Shown here: positions 54,469 to 63,988 of the stretch, in pieces
Layout of the letters: each line of letters starts with the position of its first letter
How positions within the stretch are numbered: position 1 is the first letter of the stretch
Assembly: GCA_016281125.1 (NCBI GenBank)
Contig: JAEEIA010000010.1
Coordinates: 1-64,000 of the forward strand
Source of the DNA: Oscillospiraceae bacterium
Lineage (GTDB): Bacteria > Bacillota > Clostridia > Oscillospirales > Ruminococcaceae
Direction of reading: 5' to 3'
DNA: 64,000 nucleotides
Notes under the pieces: generated by a model
Database searches by the model: none
The model's input: the letters and a program-made list of their open reading frames with translations, nothing else
Told to the model about the DNA's origin: nothing
Position numbers and translations under genes: made by a program

Positions 54469-56367
54469 ATGATGAAAAACAGGATCAGAAGAACGGCAGC
54501 CGCAGTCAGCGCGGCGGTGCTGCTGTTTACAGGCACGGCCGTGTTCCCGCAGGGGTATGACTTTCCGGCGCCGGCCGTGACGGTCAGTGCTGCGGAGGAG
54601 GATTATCCGTGGAGCGATTATCTGAAAAAATCCGCGGACTGGTTCGGCTCACAGGAGGCGCTGACTGTTGCAGATGCCTGCATTCAGCAGCAGGTACAGG
54701 GCGAGGGCGGCTGGCAGAAGGGCATGATGACCTCGCATACCGGCGACTGGGCGCATTCCACGATTGACAACGATGCGACCACCTCGCAGATCCGGTTCCT
54801 GATGCGTGCCTATCAGCAGACAAAACAGCAGAAGTATTTTGACTGCGCGATGCGCGGCGTGGACTGTCTGTTCAAGATGCAGTACAGCAACGGCGGCTGG
54901 ATGCAGTGCCTGAATACGCCCGGCACGTATCATGCGCACATCACGCTCAATGACGGCGCCTACGTGCATGTGCTGAGCATCATGAAGGAAATGAGCAAAA
55001 AGACCGGCGATTTCACCGCGGTCAGCGATGCGTATGCGCAGAAGGCGGCGGCCGCGCTGGAAAAGGGCATCCAGTGCCTGCTGGATATGCAGATTGTCAA
55101 CAACGGGACGAAAACCGCGTGGTGCCAGCAGCATGACGAGAATACGCTGAAACCGGCGGCAGCCCGTGCCTATGAGCTGCCCTCGACCTGCACGAGCGAG
55201 AGCGCAGGCGTGATTCAGTTCCTCTATCAGGAGGCAAAGGAAACCGGCCGCGCCGACCTTGCGGAGAGCGTCAATGCGGCGATTGCGTGGTTCAAAAAGG
55301 TGCAGCTGAACGGCATTGAGTTTGTCAAATCGGGCGATGACAAGATCGTCCGCGAGAATCCGAACGCCTCGCCGCTGTGGGCGAGATTCTATGAGCTGGG
55401 CACGGACCGCCCGCTGTTCTCAGACCGTGACAGTTCCGTACATTATAATGTGGCGGAGATCAGCCAGGAACGCAGAACGGGCTATGCATGGTACGGCAAC
55501 TGGGGCAAAAATGTTGTAAATCTGGCACCGCTGACACCGGGGGAAACGGTTGTCACACAGCCGGAAACGGAACCGGAATACACCGGAAAGCTGATTGGAA
55601 AGCTGATCGTACATGATACGAAAAACGGCGCAAACTGGAGCATTCAGCAGGATTTGCAGAACGGCAGTGCGCTCTTCGGCGACAGAGCCTATACCGCGGC
55701 GAATCTGCCGGATTCGCTTGCGGGCGCGGAGTATATCCGCACGGCCTGCGATTCCAAGTCCTACGGCAGCGCGCTTGCAGAGCTGACGGCTGCCGAGGAT
55801 CTGACGCTGTATGTTATGATGGATGTCCGCGTGGTGAATTACGTGACACAGCAGGGCATCTCTCCGAACTGGCTGGACGACTATACGCATATGCGGACAC
55901 AGGTGTTCAGCTCGAACGGGGAGGAGTTTACGGTCTATATCCGCGATGTGAAGGCCGGAGAAACCGTGACGCTCGGCAGCAACTTCACGAACAAGGATGC
56001 GGTCAATTATTTCGCGGCCGCGGTGAAAAAGCCTGCGGAAACCACGGAACCGGTCACGACTGCCGCTGAAACAACGACGACCGAAACGACAACAGAAGTC
56101 ACGACGACAGCCGCAGAGCTGACGGCACCTTCGGAAACAACCCCGGAGCCTGCCGCGAGATTCGCGGGCGATGCGGATTGCAGCGGTCTGGTCGATGTGT
56201 CGGATGCGGTGCTGACCGCACGCTTTGCTGCGGAGGACAGCACAGCGAAGATGACGGATCAGGGACGCCGGAATGCGGACTGCGACGGCATCAGCGGCGT
56301 GGACGGCGGCGACGTCAGCATGATTCTGCTGTACATCGCAAAGATCATCGGGGAGTTCCCCGCCTGA
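54469..56367 (+). CDS. PL10-type pectate lyase with dockerin
   Basis: The 632-residue secreted enzyme has a signal peptide (1-41), an alpha/alpha-toroid catalytic domain of polysaccharide lyase family 10 (about 50-365), a beta-rich module (about 385-530), a Thr/Glu linker and a dockerin (about 562-632; GDADCSGLVDVSDAVL and CDGISGVDGGDVSMIL). The PL10 marks are GGWQKGMMTSHTGDW, STIDNDATTSQIRFL, YSNGGWMQC, TAWCQQHDENTLKPAAARAY and ELPSTCTSESAGV. It splits polygalacturonate by beta-elimination with calcium. The module after the catalytic domain ends TKLIVHDT-like and may be a carbohydrate-binding domain. Its dockerin is of the enzyme type shared with the GH9 protein. AAAGGGGG precedes the ATG. 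Confidence 0.92.
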   Translation: MMKNRIRRTAAAVSAAVLLFTGTAVFPQGYDFPAPAVTVSAAEEDYPWSDYLKKSADWFGSQEALTVADACIQQQVQGEGGWQKGMMTSHTGDWAHSTIDNDATTSQIRFLMRAYQQTKQQKYFDCAMRGVDCLFKMQYSNGGWMQCLNTPGTYHAHITLNDGAYVHVLSIMKEMSKKTGDFTAVSDAYAQKAAAALEKGIQCLLDMQIVNNGTKTAWCQQHDENTLKPAAARAYELPSTCTSESAGVIQFLYQEAKETGRADLAESVNAAIAWFKKVQLNGIEFVKSGDDKIVRENPNASPLWARFYELGTDRPLFSDRDSSVHYNVAEISQERRTGYAWYGNWGKNVVNLAPLTPGETVVTQPETEPEYTGKLIGKLIVHDTKNGANWSIQQDLQNGSALFGDRAYTAANLPDSLAGAEYIRTACDSKSYGSALAELTAAEDLTLYVMMDVRVVNYVTQQGISPNWLDDYTHMRTQVFSSNGEEFTVYIRDVKAGETVTLGSNFTNKDAVNYFAAAVKKPAETTEPVTTAAETTTTETTTEVTTTAAELTAPSETTPEPAARFAGDADCSGLVDVSDAVLTARFAAEDSTAKMTDQGRRNADCDGISGVDGGDVSMILLYIAKIIGEFPA

Positions 56368-56400
56368 TTTGTGCAGTTTCACGAAAAACAAGGGCAGCAC

Positions 56401-56429
56401 TTGACTTTTCCGCCGGAATCCTGTAAAAT
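56401..56429 (+). promoter_or_regulatory. Promoter of infC-rpmI-rplT
   Basis: TTGACT (56401-56406), 17 bases, TAAAAT (56424-56429), followed by a leader of about 177 bases. Confidence 0.75.
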
Positions 56430-56533
56430 ATGTAAGGATTGCAAGCGGAACATGCTGTTCTCACCGCCAGCGAAAGCGAAACGGTAATCTGATTCACGAA
56501 ATGAAACGCGTTATGCGGTGATATGTTCATGAG

Positions 56534-56576
56534 CAGAGAGTACGGCAGCGAAGCCTGTATTCTCTGTTTCTTTTTT
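56534..56576 (+). terminator. Leader attenuator of infC-rpmI-rplT (L20-leader type)
   Basis: CAGAGA (56534-56539) pairs with TCTCTG (56561-56566), with GGC-AGCGAA-GCC inside, and a T-rich tract (TTTCTTTTTT) follows. It stands in the leader, before infC, where Firmicutes place the transcription attenuator controlled by ribosomal protein L20. Confidence 0.65.
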
Positions 56577-56612
56577 ACGATTTTTACGATCAATGAATGG
56601 AGGTGCTTGGCG

Positions 56613-57233
56613 ATTAGCAAGCAGGAACTGCAAATCAATGAGGAGATCCGTGACCGTGAGGTGCTCGTGATCGACGCGGACGGCGAGAAAAAAGGCATTA
56701 TGTCCGCAAGAGACGCACAGAAGCTCGCGTATGACCAGAATCTCGATCTGGTGAAGATCGCGCCGCAGGCGACGCCGCCTGTCTGCCGTGTCATGGACTA
56801 CGGCAAATACTGCTTTGAGCAGCAGAAGCGCGAAAAGGAAGCACGGAAGAATCAGCGTATTGTCGAGATCAAGGAGATCAGAATGTTCTCCGCCATTGAT
56901 ACGCACGATTTTGAAACCAAGGTCGCACAGGGCAAGAAGTTTTTGCAGGGCGGCGACAAGGTCAAGGTTTCGGTCAGGTTCCGTAAGCGTGCGATCGCAC
57001 ATCCGCACCTGGGTGAGGAGCTGCTGGAGCGCTACCGCGATGAGGTCGGTGATGTCGCTGTTGTCGATAAGCCGCCGAAGATGGAGGGCAGAGCGATTGT
57101 GATGTTCATGTCCCCGAAGCAGAACAAGCCTGAAAAGGGCGATAAGGCGCAGAAAAAGCAGAAGTCCGCAAAGCCGCAGACAGCGCCTGCCGGTGAGGCA
57201 CCCGCCGAAACAACCGAAGAAACAGAAGGCTAA
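56613..57233 (+). CDS. infC: Translation initiation factor IF-3
   Basis: IF-3 binds the 30S subunit and checks start codons. The product (206 residues) has the N-domain QINEEIRDREVLVIDADGEK, the linker and the C-domain ending GRAIVMFMSPKQ, plus a charged tail of about 40 residues rich in Lys, Ala, Pro and Glu that is longer than usual. No ATG, GTG or TTG has a sensible position: GGAGGTG (56599-56605) is seven bases before ATT 56613, and the frame from there reads ISKQELQINEEIR, the standard IF-3 beginning. An AUU start is the classical autoregulated infC start. TTG 56607 is only one base from the ribosome binding site. rpmI and rplT follow. Confidence 0.93.
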   Translation: MSKQELQINEEIRDREVLVIDADGEKKGIMSARDAQKLAYDQNLDLVKIAPQATPPVCRVMDYGKYCFEQQKREKEARKNQRIVEIKEIRMFSAIDTHDFETKVAQGKKFLQGGDKVKVSVRFRKRAIAHPHLGEELLERYRDEVGDVAVVDKPPKMEGRAIVMFMSPKQNKPEKGDKAQKKQKSAKPQTAPAGEAPAETTEETEG

Positions 57234-57315
57234 GGATATGCAGCGTCGTGCAGATGCAGCGGCCGTTGCCGTTTGACGCGATCATATACAAAGAAAATTC
57301 AAGGAGGACGAATCC

Positions 57316-57534
57316 ATGGCAGCCGTTAAGGTGAAGAAAATCAAGGTTAAGACCCATTCCGGTGCGAAAAAGCGTTTTCAGGTGACCGGCAGCGGAAAGG
57401 TTAAGTTCCAGCACGCTTACAAGCGTCATCGTCTTGTTTCCAAGGACAAGAAGGTCAAGCGCATCGCGCGCAATGCAGGCGTCGCAAGCCCGGCAAATGC
57501 ACCGACGATCCGCGAGATGGTTCCTTACAAGTAA
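57316..57534 (+). CDS. rpmI: Ribosomal protein L35
   Basis: A 72-residue basic protein with the L35 pattern [20 protein letters not shown] and [21 protein letters not shown] precedes the ATG. It stands between infC and rplT as in nearly all bacteria; a few extra residues at each end make it slightly longer than the usual 64-66. Confidence 0.97.
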   Translation: MAAVKVKKIKVKTHSGAKKRFQVTGSGKVKFQHAYKRHRLVSKDKKVKRIARNAGVASPANAPTIREMVPYK

Positions 57535-57617
57535 TTTGTAAGCGGATATTCCAGACGCGAACGAACCGATTGCCGCGCAGAACGCGGCGGACTGATTGAT
57601 TACGGAGGAGAAAGAAC

Positions 57618-57971
57618 ATGGCTCGTATTAAGGGCGCAATGATGACGCGCAAAAGAAGAAATAAGGTCCTGAAGCTCGCAAAGGGCTACTGGGGCAGCAA
57701 ATCCAAGCACTTCAAGATGGCGAAGCAGGCCGTCATGAAGTCCGGTCAGTATGCATACATCGGCAGAAAGCAGAACAAGCGGTTCTTCCGCAGACTGTGG
57801 ATCACCCGTATCTCTGCTGCCTGCAAGCTGAACGGCATGAACTATTCCACGTTCATGAACGGCTGCACCAAGGCAGGCATCAGCCTGAATCGCAAGATGC
57901 TCTCCGAGATTGCAATTCATGACCCTGCCGGCTTCACGGCAATCGTCGAAAAGGCGAAGGCAGCACTGTAA
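57618..57971 (+). CDS. rplT: Ribosomal protein L20
   Basis: A 117-residue protein with the L20 sequence pattern ([60 protein letters not shown]). L20 is needed early in 50S assembly and in Firmicutes also represses this operon by binding its leader. The gene ends shortly before a terminator. Confidence 0.98.
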   Translation: MARIKGAMMTRKRRNKVLKLAKGYWGSKSKHFKMAKQAVMKSGQYAYIGRKQNKRFFRRLWITRISAACKLNGMNYSTFMNGCTKAGISLNRKMLSEIAIHDPAGFTAIVEKAKAAL

Positions 57972-57983
57972 TCTAAGATACCG

Positions 57984-58020
57984 AACACGCTCTCTCGGAT
58001 ACGTCAGAGCGTGTTTTGTG
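57984..58020 (+). terminator. Terminator of infC-rpmI-rplT
   Basis: AACACGCTCT and AGAGCGTGTT form a perfect 10-base stem around CTCGGATACGTC, followed by TTGTGTTTG. Confidence 0.8.
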
Positions 58021-58053
58021 TTTGTTATGACACTGTGAAAGGGGCGGAGCACC

Positions 58054-58848
58054 ATGCAGCGGAGCAGTGAGATTCTGCAAGCAGGTACTGGAAATCAGAC
58101 CGTAAAGCTGTTTGCCGGGCTGAACCGGAGCCGCGCTGTCCGGGAGAAAAACGGTGCCTTTGCACTGGAGGGCAGCCGCCTTGTGCTCGATGCCCTGCAA
58201 ACCGGTGTGAAGCTCAGAGCCGTCCTGCTGACGGAGAAGGCGAAAGCCCAGCATTATGCGGCGCTGCGCGATGCCACACCTGATATGAAAATGCTGCTGA
58301 TTTCCGATCAGCAGGCAAAGGAGATCGCAGATACCGAAACGGCGCAGGGCGTTTTCGCGGTCGCGGAAATGCTGCCGGAGCGGGATCTGATGCCGCAGGC
58401 AGGCGGCCGTGCGATGCTGCTGCACTGCTTGCAGGATCCTTCCAATCTGGGGGCGATTCTGCGGACGGCGGAGGCGCTCGGCACGGACGGGCTGTATCTG
58501 TATCAGTGCTGCGACCTGTATAATCCGAAGGTGATCCGCGGGAGCATGGGCGCGATTTTCCGCGCGCCGATCCGTCGGATCAAGGATACGGAAGCATTTT
58601 TTGCACACTGCCGTTCCGCCGGGGTTCCGGTCTGTGCGGCCGTCGTGGACAGAGATGCGGTGCTGCTCGGGCAGTATGATTTCAGCCGCGGCGGCGTCGT
58701 CCTGATCGGCAATGAGGGCAACGGCCTGCCGCGGGAGGTCAGCGACCGCTGTGACGTGAAGCTGACGATCCCGATGTCCCCCGCGTCCAATTCGCTGAAT
58801 GCGGCGATGGCGGCAGGATTATTTCTCTGGGAAATGGCAAAAACATAA
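58054..58848 (+). CDS. SpoU/TrmH-family RNA 2'-O-methyltransferase
   Basis: The 264-residue protein has an N-terminal substrate-binding domain (about 1-105, with NGAFALEGSRLVLDAL) and the SPOUT-fold catalytic domain with the three SpoU motifs: LQDPSNLGAILRTAEALG, LIGNEGNGLP and IPMSPASNSLNAAMAAGLFL. Such enzymes use S-adenosylmethionine, bound in a trefoil knot, to methylate a ribose of tRNA or rRNA. It resembles the 23S rRNA group found next to rplT in many Firmicutes. The exact target nucleotide cannot be told. The GTG/ATG region has AAAGGGG and GGAG as ribosome binding elements. Confidence 0.9.
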   Translation: MQRSSEILQAGTGNQTVKLFAGLNRSRAVREKNGAFALEGSRLVLDALQTGVKLRAVLLTEKAKAQHYAALRDATPDMKMLLISDQQAKEIADTETAQGVFAVAEMLPERDLMPQAGGRAMLLHCLQDPSNLGAILRTAEALGTDGLYLYQCCDLYNPKVIRGSMGAIFRAPIRRIKDTEAFFAHCRSAGVPVCAAVVDRDAVLLGQYDFSRGGVVLIGNEGNGLPREVSDRCDVKLTIPMSPASNSLNAAMAAGLFLWEMAKT

Positions 58849-58875
58849 CTGCGGCTGCGAACGGAGGTGCCCTCA

Positions 58876-60162
58876 ATGGCAGAGCATACAAAGGACGAGC
58901 TGCTGCGCTACTGGGTCTGGCTTTCGCTGGTATTCGGCGCAGGCAGCGTGAAGCTGCTGTCGTATCTTCAGCGGCTCGGTTCCCCTACGGATGTCTATGA
59001 AGCGATGCAGGCGGGCCTGCTGCGCGACCTGCCGCCGCAGGCGCAGAAGGCCATGACGGCGCATACGGTCGGGGAGGCGGACAGCATTGTCTATTTCTGC
59101 AAGACGCACGGCATTGCGCTGCTGCCGATTGACAGCGAGGACTATCCGCCGCTGCTGCGGGAAATCGGCGCGCCGCCCGTGCTGCTGACCGCGCAGGGCA
59201 ATACGGAGCTGCTGAAAAAGCCGCTGAGCTTGTCGGTTGTCGGCACGCGGCATCCCTCGCCCTATACGGAGCGCGTCACGCATACGATGATTTCCGCGCT
59301 CTGCAACGGCAACGATTTTGTGATTGTCAGCGGCTTTGCAAAGGGCGTTGACGCGGTCGCGCATACCGCCGCACTCGACGCGGGCGGCTCGACGGTCGCG
59401 GTGCTCGGCTGCGGCCTCAACGTCAATTATCCGCGGGAAAATCAGGCGCTCCGGGAACGGATCCTGACCGGCGGGCACGGCCTGATGATTTCGGAGTATA
59501 TGCCGGGGACACAGCCGTTTCCGGCGAATTTCCCGAAGCGGAACCGCATATTGAGCGGGCTCGGCTATGCGACGGCCGTCATGGAGGCGGCTGCCCGGAG
59601 CGGCTCGCTCGTGACCGCACAGTGCGCGGCCGATCAGGGGCGTTACCTGTACTGCGTGCCGCCTGCGGATCTGTTTGATCCGCGGTATGCGGGCGTGATT
59701 CCGCTGCTGCGGGACGGTTCGATCCCGCTGATGAGCCATGAGGATATCCTCATGTCATATTACAGCCATTATCCGCAGTATCTTGTGATGCAGGAAAACG
59801 GCGTCAAGCCGTCTGAACGGCTGGTCTTTTCCGATGAAGCCGCTGCGGATGCAAAACCGGATGCCGCGGCGCTGATCCGCCCGACCGGCTCGTTCCGTGA
59901 GGAGGTGCAGAAGGCTGCACAGGAATATCTTACGGAGCAGAAGGCGGCGGAGCGCTCCGCGGAGGACGATGACCGTCCGCTGCCGGAGGATGCGGAGGAA
60001 CGTGCAATCGTTGCATTTCTCCGTGAACACGGCGATACCTACGCGGATGATATTGCGGCTGCGCTGGATCTGGACCTCTCCGCACTGCTCAGTGCGCTGA
60101 CGATGCTGGAGCTGGACGGCTATGTGGAGTCGCTGTTCGGCAAGCAGTACAGAGCGGTCTGA
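58876..60162 (+). CDS. dprA: DNA-processing protein DprA/Smf
   Basis: DprA loads RecA on incoming single-stranded DNA during transformation. The 428-residue protein has a SAM-like N-terminal part, the Rossmann-like domain (about 95-300; VVGTRHPSPYTERVTHTM, IVSGFAKGVDAVAHTAAL, VLGCGLNVNYPRENQAL, FPKRNRILSGLGYATAVMEA, GSLVTAQCAADQGR) and a C-terminal winged-helix (about 365-428). The linker before the winged helix is long and acidic. The start is ATG 58876 (GGAGG at eight bases). dprA-topA-trmFO is a common order in Firmicutes, so the three genes form one operon. Whether the strain is competent cannot be told from one gene. Confidence 0.95.
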   Translation: MAEHTKDELLRYWVWLSLVFGAGSVKLLSYLQRLGSPTDVYEAMQAGLLRDLPPQAQKAMTAHTVGEADSIVYFCKTHGIALLPIDSEDYPPLLREIGAPPVLLTAQGNTELLKKPLSLSVVGTRHPSPYTERVTHTMISALCNGNDFVIVSGFAKGVDAVAHTAALDAGGSTVAVLGCGLNVNYPRENQALRERILTGGHGLMISEYMPGTQPFPANFPKRNRILSGLGYATAVMEAAARSGSLVTAQCAADQGRYLYCVPPADLFDPRYAGVIPLLRDGSIPLMSHEDILMSYYSHYPQYLVMQENGVKPSERLVFSDEAAADAKPDAAALIRPTGSFREEVQKAAQEYLTEQKAAERSAEDDDRPLPEDAEERAIVAFLREHGDTYADDIAAALDLDLSALLSALTMLELDGYVESLFGKQYRAV

Positions 60163-60218
60163 ACCGCAGAACCTACTATGAAGCAACCGGGCGAATGCCC
60201 GCAGGAAGGATTGGAAAC

Positions 60219-62300
60219 ATGTCAGAACTCGTGATCGTTGAGTCGCCTGCAAAGGCAAAAACCATTCAGAAGTATCTCGGCAGCGGCTTTGAGGTCGTGG
60301 CCTCGATGGGGCATGTGCGCGATCTGCCGAAATCCAGGCTCAGCGTGGATATTGAGCATGATTTTACCCCGACATATATCGAGATGAAGGGCAAAGAGGA
60401 TGTCATCAAGGATCTGAAATCGCGGGCGAAGAAAAGCTCCCGCGTCTGGCTCGCAACGGACCCGGACCGCGAGGGTGAGGCGATTTCCTGGCATCTGGCG
60501 CAGCTGCTCGGGCTGGATACCGAGCAGAACAACCGCGTCGAATTCAATGAGATCACAAAGAGCGGCGTCCAGACCGGAATGTCGCATCCGCACAAGATTG
60601 ATCTGGATCTGGTCAATGCGCAGCAGGCGCGCCGGATCCTCGACCGCATCGTCGGCTATCAGCTCAGCCCGTTCCTCTGGCGGAAGATCCGCAGAGGCCT
60701 TTCCGCGGGCAGAGTGCAGTCCGTTGCGGTGCGCCTTGTCGTGGACAGGGAAAATGAGATCCGCGCATTCCAGCCGCGGGAATACTGGTCGATTGACGCC
60801 AAGCTGACCGCGAAGTCCTCGCGCAAGGTGTTCTCCGCGCATCTTGCGGAGGTGGACGGCAAAAAGGCGGAGCTTGCGACCGGTGCGGAGGCCGATGCGA
60901 TTCTGAAATCGCTGGAAAACGCGGAATTCATCGTGAAATCCGTCAAAAAGCGCGTAACGAGCCGTCAGCCGGCGCCGCCGTTTATCACCTCGACGCTTCA
61001 GCAGGAGGCGTCCCGCCGCATGGGATTCCAGGCACGGCGCACGATGAAGGCCGCGCAGGAGCTCTACGAGGGCGTGGAGATTCCCGAGCTCGGCGCAGTC
61101 GGTCTGATTACCTATATGCGTACCGACAGCCTGCGGATTTCCGACGAGGCGAAGGCAGCGGCAGCGGAATATATCCGCGGCGCTTACGGCAAGCAGTATC
61201 TGCCCGCAACGCCCCGCAGCTTCAAGACCAAGAAGGGCGCACAGGATGCGCACGAAGCAATCCGTCCGTCCATGCCGAATGTGACGCCGGAGCAGGTCAA
61301 GGACAGCCTGACGACGGATCAGTACAAGCTGTATAAGCTGATCTGGGAGCGCTTCATCGCAAGCCAGATGGCGAACTGCCAGCTCGATACCGTTTCCGCG
61401 GAGATCACCGCGAACAGCTGCCTGTTCCGCGCATCCGGATACAGCGTCAAATTCGACGGCTTCACCAAGCTCTATGAGGAAGCAAAGGACAGCGTGCAGA
61501 ATGACGAGGACAACAAGGAGCTGCCCCCGCTGACCGAGGGCGATCCGCTGAAGGTCAAGGCGCTGGACGGCAATCAGCATTTCACGCAGCCGCCTTCCCG
61601 CTATACCGAAGCGACGCTGATCAAGGCGCTGGAAGAAAACGGCATCGGCAGACCGAGTACCTATGCGGCGACGGTCGGCACGATCCTCTCCCGCATGTAT
61701 GTCGAGCGCGACGGCAAGCAGTTGAAGCCCACTTCGCTCGGTGAAGTCACGACCGAGCTGATGAAGGATCAGTTCAAGCAGATTGTCGATGTCAAGTTCA
61801 CCGCCGATATGGAGAGCGATCTGGACGGCGTCGAGCAGGGTAAGACCGACTGGGTGGAATCCCTGCGCCGCTTCTACGACAATTTCGAGAAAACACTGGA
61901 AAGCGCCGAAAAGGCGATGGACGGCAAGCGTCTGCGCGTGCCGGATGAGGAAACCGATGAGGTCTGCGATGTCTGCGGCAAGCCGATGGTCATCAAGATC
62001 GGCAGATTCGGCAAATTCCTTGCGTGCTCCGGCTTCCCGGACTGCCGCAACACCAAGAAGATCGTCACGCCGACCAAGGGCTTCTGCCCGCTGTGCGGCA
62101 AGAAGATCATTCTGAAAAAATCCAAGAAGGGCCGCAGCTTCTACGGCTGCGAGGGCTATCCGGAGTGCAACTTCATGACGTGGAGCACGCCGGTCGAGGA
62201 CCGCTGCCCGAAGTGCAAGAATACGCTGTTCAAAAAGGGCGGCAGAGCCGGCAAGCTCGTCTGTGAGAAGCCGGACTGCGGCTATGAGCGACCGCTGTGA
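60219..62300 (+). CDS. topA: DNA topoisomerase I
   Basis: The type IA enzyme relaxes negative supercoils. The 693-residue protein has the TOPRIM domain (VIVESPAKAKTIQKYLG, TDPDREGEAISWHL with the acidic metal site), the active Tyr in GLITYMRTDSLRIS (about residue 300), HEAIRPSMPNVTPEQV, and three C-terminal zinc ribbons (CDVCGKPM ... CSGFPDC; CPLCGKKI ... CEGYPEC; CPKCKNTL ... CEKPDCG). ATG 60219 is used; AGGAAGGA lies before it. Its stop overlaps the GTG start of trmFO. Confidence 0.97.
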   Translation: MSELVIVESPAKAKTIQKYLGSGFEVVASMGHVRDLPKSRLSVDIEHDFTPTYIEMKGKEDVIKDLKSRAKKSSRVWLATDPDREGEAISWHLAQLLGLDTEQNNRVEFNEITKSGVQTGMSHPHKIDLDLVNAQQARRILDRIVGYQLSPFLWRKIRRGLSAGRVQSVAVRLVVDRENEIRAFQPREYWSIDAKLTAKSSRKVFSAHLAEVDGKKAELATGAEADAILKSLENAEFIVKSVKKRVTSRQPAPPFITSTLQQEASRRMGFQARRTMKAAQELYEGVEIPELGAVGLITYMRTDSLRISDEAKAAAAEYIRGAYGKQYLPATPRSFKTKKGAQDAHEAIRPSMPNVTPEQVKDSLTTDQYKLYKLIWERFIASQMANCQLDTVSAEITANSCLFRASGYSVKFDGFTKLYEEAKDSVQNDEDNKELPPLTEGDPLKVKALDGNQHFTQPPSRYTEATLIKALEENGIGRPSTYAATVGTILSRMYVERDGKQLKPTSLGEVTTELMKDQFKQIVDVKFTADMESDLDGVEQGKTDWVESLRRFYDNFEKTLESAEKAMDGKRLRVPDEETDEVCDVCGKPMVIKIGRFGKFLACSGFPDCRNTKKIVTPTKGFCPLCGKKIILKKSKKGRSFYGCEGYPECNFMTWSTPVEDRCPKCKNTLFKKGGRAGKLVCEKPDCGYERPL

Positions 62301-63610
62301 GTGCGGTGACGGTCGTCGGCGCGGGCATGGCCGGCTGTGAGGCTGCATGGGCGGCCGCACAGGCCGGGCTTTCCGTGACGCTGTACGAGATGAAGCCGGT
62401 GAAGTTTTCTCCGGCGCATCATTCACCGGATTTCGCCGAGCTGGTCTGCTCCAATTCGCTCAAGGCCTCGCGGATTGATTCCGCAGCCGGTCTGCTCAAG
62501 GAGGAGATGCGGCGGCTGGGCTCCCTGCTGGTGCCCTGCGCAGAGGCATGTGCCGTGGAGGCGGGCGGTGCGCTCGCCGTGGACAGAGAACAGTTTTCGC
62601 GGCTTGTGACCGAAAAAATCCGCAGCCACGAAAAGATTACCGTTGTCAACGAGGAGATCACGGAGATTCCGTCAGGGCAGGTGATTATCGCAACCGGCCC
62701 GCTGACCTCCGATGCGCTTCATGCACCGATTGCGGCGCTGACCGGTAAATCGCTGTATTTTTACGATGCCGCCGCGCCGATCGTCACAGGCGAGAGCATT
62801 GACCTTGACCGCGCGTTCTATGCGTCGCGGTACGGCAAGGGGACAGCGGATTATCTGAACTGCCCGATGACGAAAGAGGAATACCTCGCATTCCACGAGG
62901 CACTGATCCATGCGGAATCCGCGCCGCTGCACGATTTTGAGCAGGAGGCGCTCCGCGTATACGAGGGCTGCATGCCGGTCGAAGTGCTGGCAAAGCGCGG
63001 CGAGGACGCAATCCGCTACGGCATGATGAAGCCGGTCGGTCTGACCGATCCGCATACCGGAAAGCGCCCGTATGCCGTTGTGCAGCTTCGCAAGGAGAAC
63101 CGCGAGGGAACGCTCTGGAATCTGGTAGGGTTTCAGACAAACCTCAGATGGGGCGAGCAAAAGCGCGTCTTTTCAATGATTCCGGGGCTGGAGCATGCGG
63201 AGTTTGTCCGCTACGGCGTGATGCACCGCAACAGCTTTCTGGATTCGCCGCGGCTGCTCGATCCGACCTATGCGCTCCGGAAGGAGCCGCGCATCCGCTT
63301 TGCCGGGCAGATGACCGGCGTGGAGGGGTATATGGAATCTGCGGGGAGCGGGATCCTTGCAGGACTGAATACCGTGCGTGCGGTGAATGGGGAACCGCCG
63401 CTGATTCTCCCGCGGGAAACGATGCTCGGTGCGCTGACCGCCTATATTACAGATCCGTATCAGGAAAATTTGCAGCCGATGGGAGCGAATATGGGGATCC
63501 TCCCGATGCCGGCTGAGAAATTCCGCGGAAAGGACGGCAAGCAGCGGAAATATCAGGCGTATGCAGACAGAGCGCTTGCTGCACTGGATGCGGCGCTTGC
63601 AGCGTCATAA
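62297..63610 (+). CDS. trmFO: Folate/FAD-dependent tRNA U54 methyltransferase TrmFO
   Basis: The enzyme makes 5-methyluridine at position 54 of tRNA, using methylenetetrahydrofolate as carbon donor and FADH2 as reductant. The 437-residue protein has the FAD fold VVGAGMAGCEAAWAAAQAG, the family stretches PVKFSPAHHSPDFAELVCSN, CPMTKEEYLAFHEALIHAE, FEGCMPVEVLA-like YEGCMPVEVLAKRG, and RNSFLDSPRLLDPTYALR. The catalytic Cys of CSNSLKA is present. The start is GTG 62297, overlapping the topA stop (GTGA). Its position behind topA is the usual one. Confidence 0.97.
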   Translation: MSAVTVVGAGMAGCEAAWAAAQAGLSVTLYEMKPVKFSPAHHSPDFAELVCSNSLKASRIDSAAGLLKEEMRRLGSLLVPCAEACAVEAGGALAVDREQFSRLVTEKIRSHEKITVVNEEITEIPSGQVIIATGPLTSDALHAPIAALTGKSLYFYDAAAPIVTGESIDLDRAFYASRYGKGTADYLNCPMTKEEYLAFHEALIHAESAPLHDFEQEALRVYEGCMPVEVLAKRGEDAIRYGMMKPVGLTDPHTGKRPYAVVQLRKENREGTLWNLVGFQTNLRWGEQKRVFSMIPGLEHAEFVRYGVMHRNSFLDSPRLLDPTYALRKEPRIRFAGQMTGVEGYMESAGSGILAGLNTVRAVNGEPPLILPRETMLGALTAYITDPYQENLQPMGANMGILPMPAEKFRGKDGKQRKYQAYADRALAALDAALAAS

Positions 63611-63743
63611 TACAGATAAAATAGAAAAGTCTTACGGAAAGAGAAACAGATTCAGACGCAGATGCGGGATGCCGGACGGGGAAACCGGCGCCCGGGAAAT
63701 CATCTGCAAACACAAATGTTTTGGGTGAAATAGGAGAATTGCG

Positions 63744-63932
63744 ATGAAGAATACGGTTCTGATCCTCTGGATCGTCTGGACGGTACTGACGCTTGCGTGT
63801 GCAGGCTTTGCACTGATGTTCCGCGGTGAGATGTATACGCATCTTGCATGTGTGACACTGATGACGGACATTCTGTTCGGCCTGCTCTGCTGTGCTGTAA
63901 TCCAGAAAGAGAATGTCCGGAAAAAGAAATAA
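63744..63932 (+). CDS. Small two-helix membrane protein, unknown
   Basis: The 62-residue protein has two hydrophobic helices (about 4-25 and 34-52), a short loop and a basic end (RKKK), which puts both ends inside the cell. TAGGAG precedes ATG 63744. Not recognised. The gene lies 133 bases behind trmFO without a clear terminator between. Confidence 0.6.
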   Translation: MKNTVLILWIVWTVLTLACAGFALMFRGEMYTHLACVTLMTDILFGLLCCAVIQKENVRKKK

Positions 63933-63988
63933 GCTATCCCGCAGAGCCTCAGCGTTCTGCAAAAATCCTGAAAAGAGGTTGATCCATT

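Noticed and set aside
60222-62426. Reverse-strand open frame of 734 codons opposite topA
   Set aside because: Shadow frame; topA is certain on the plus strand.
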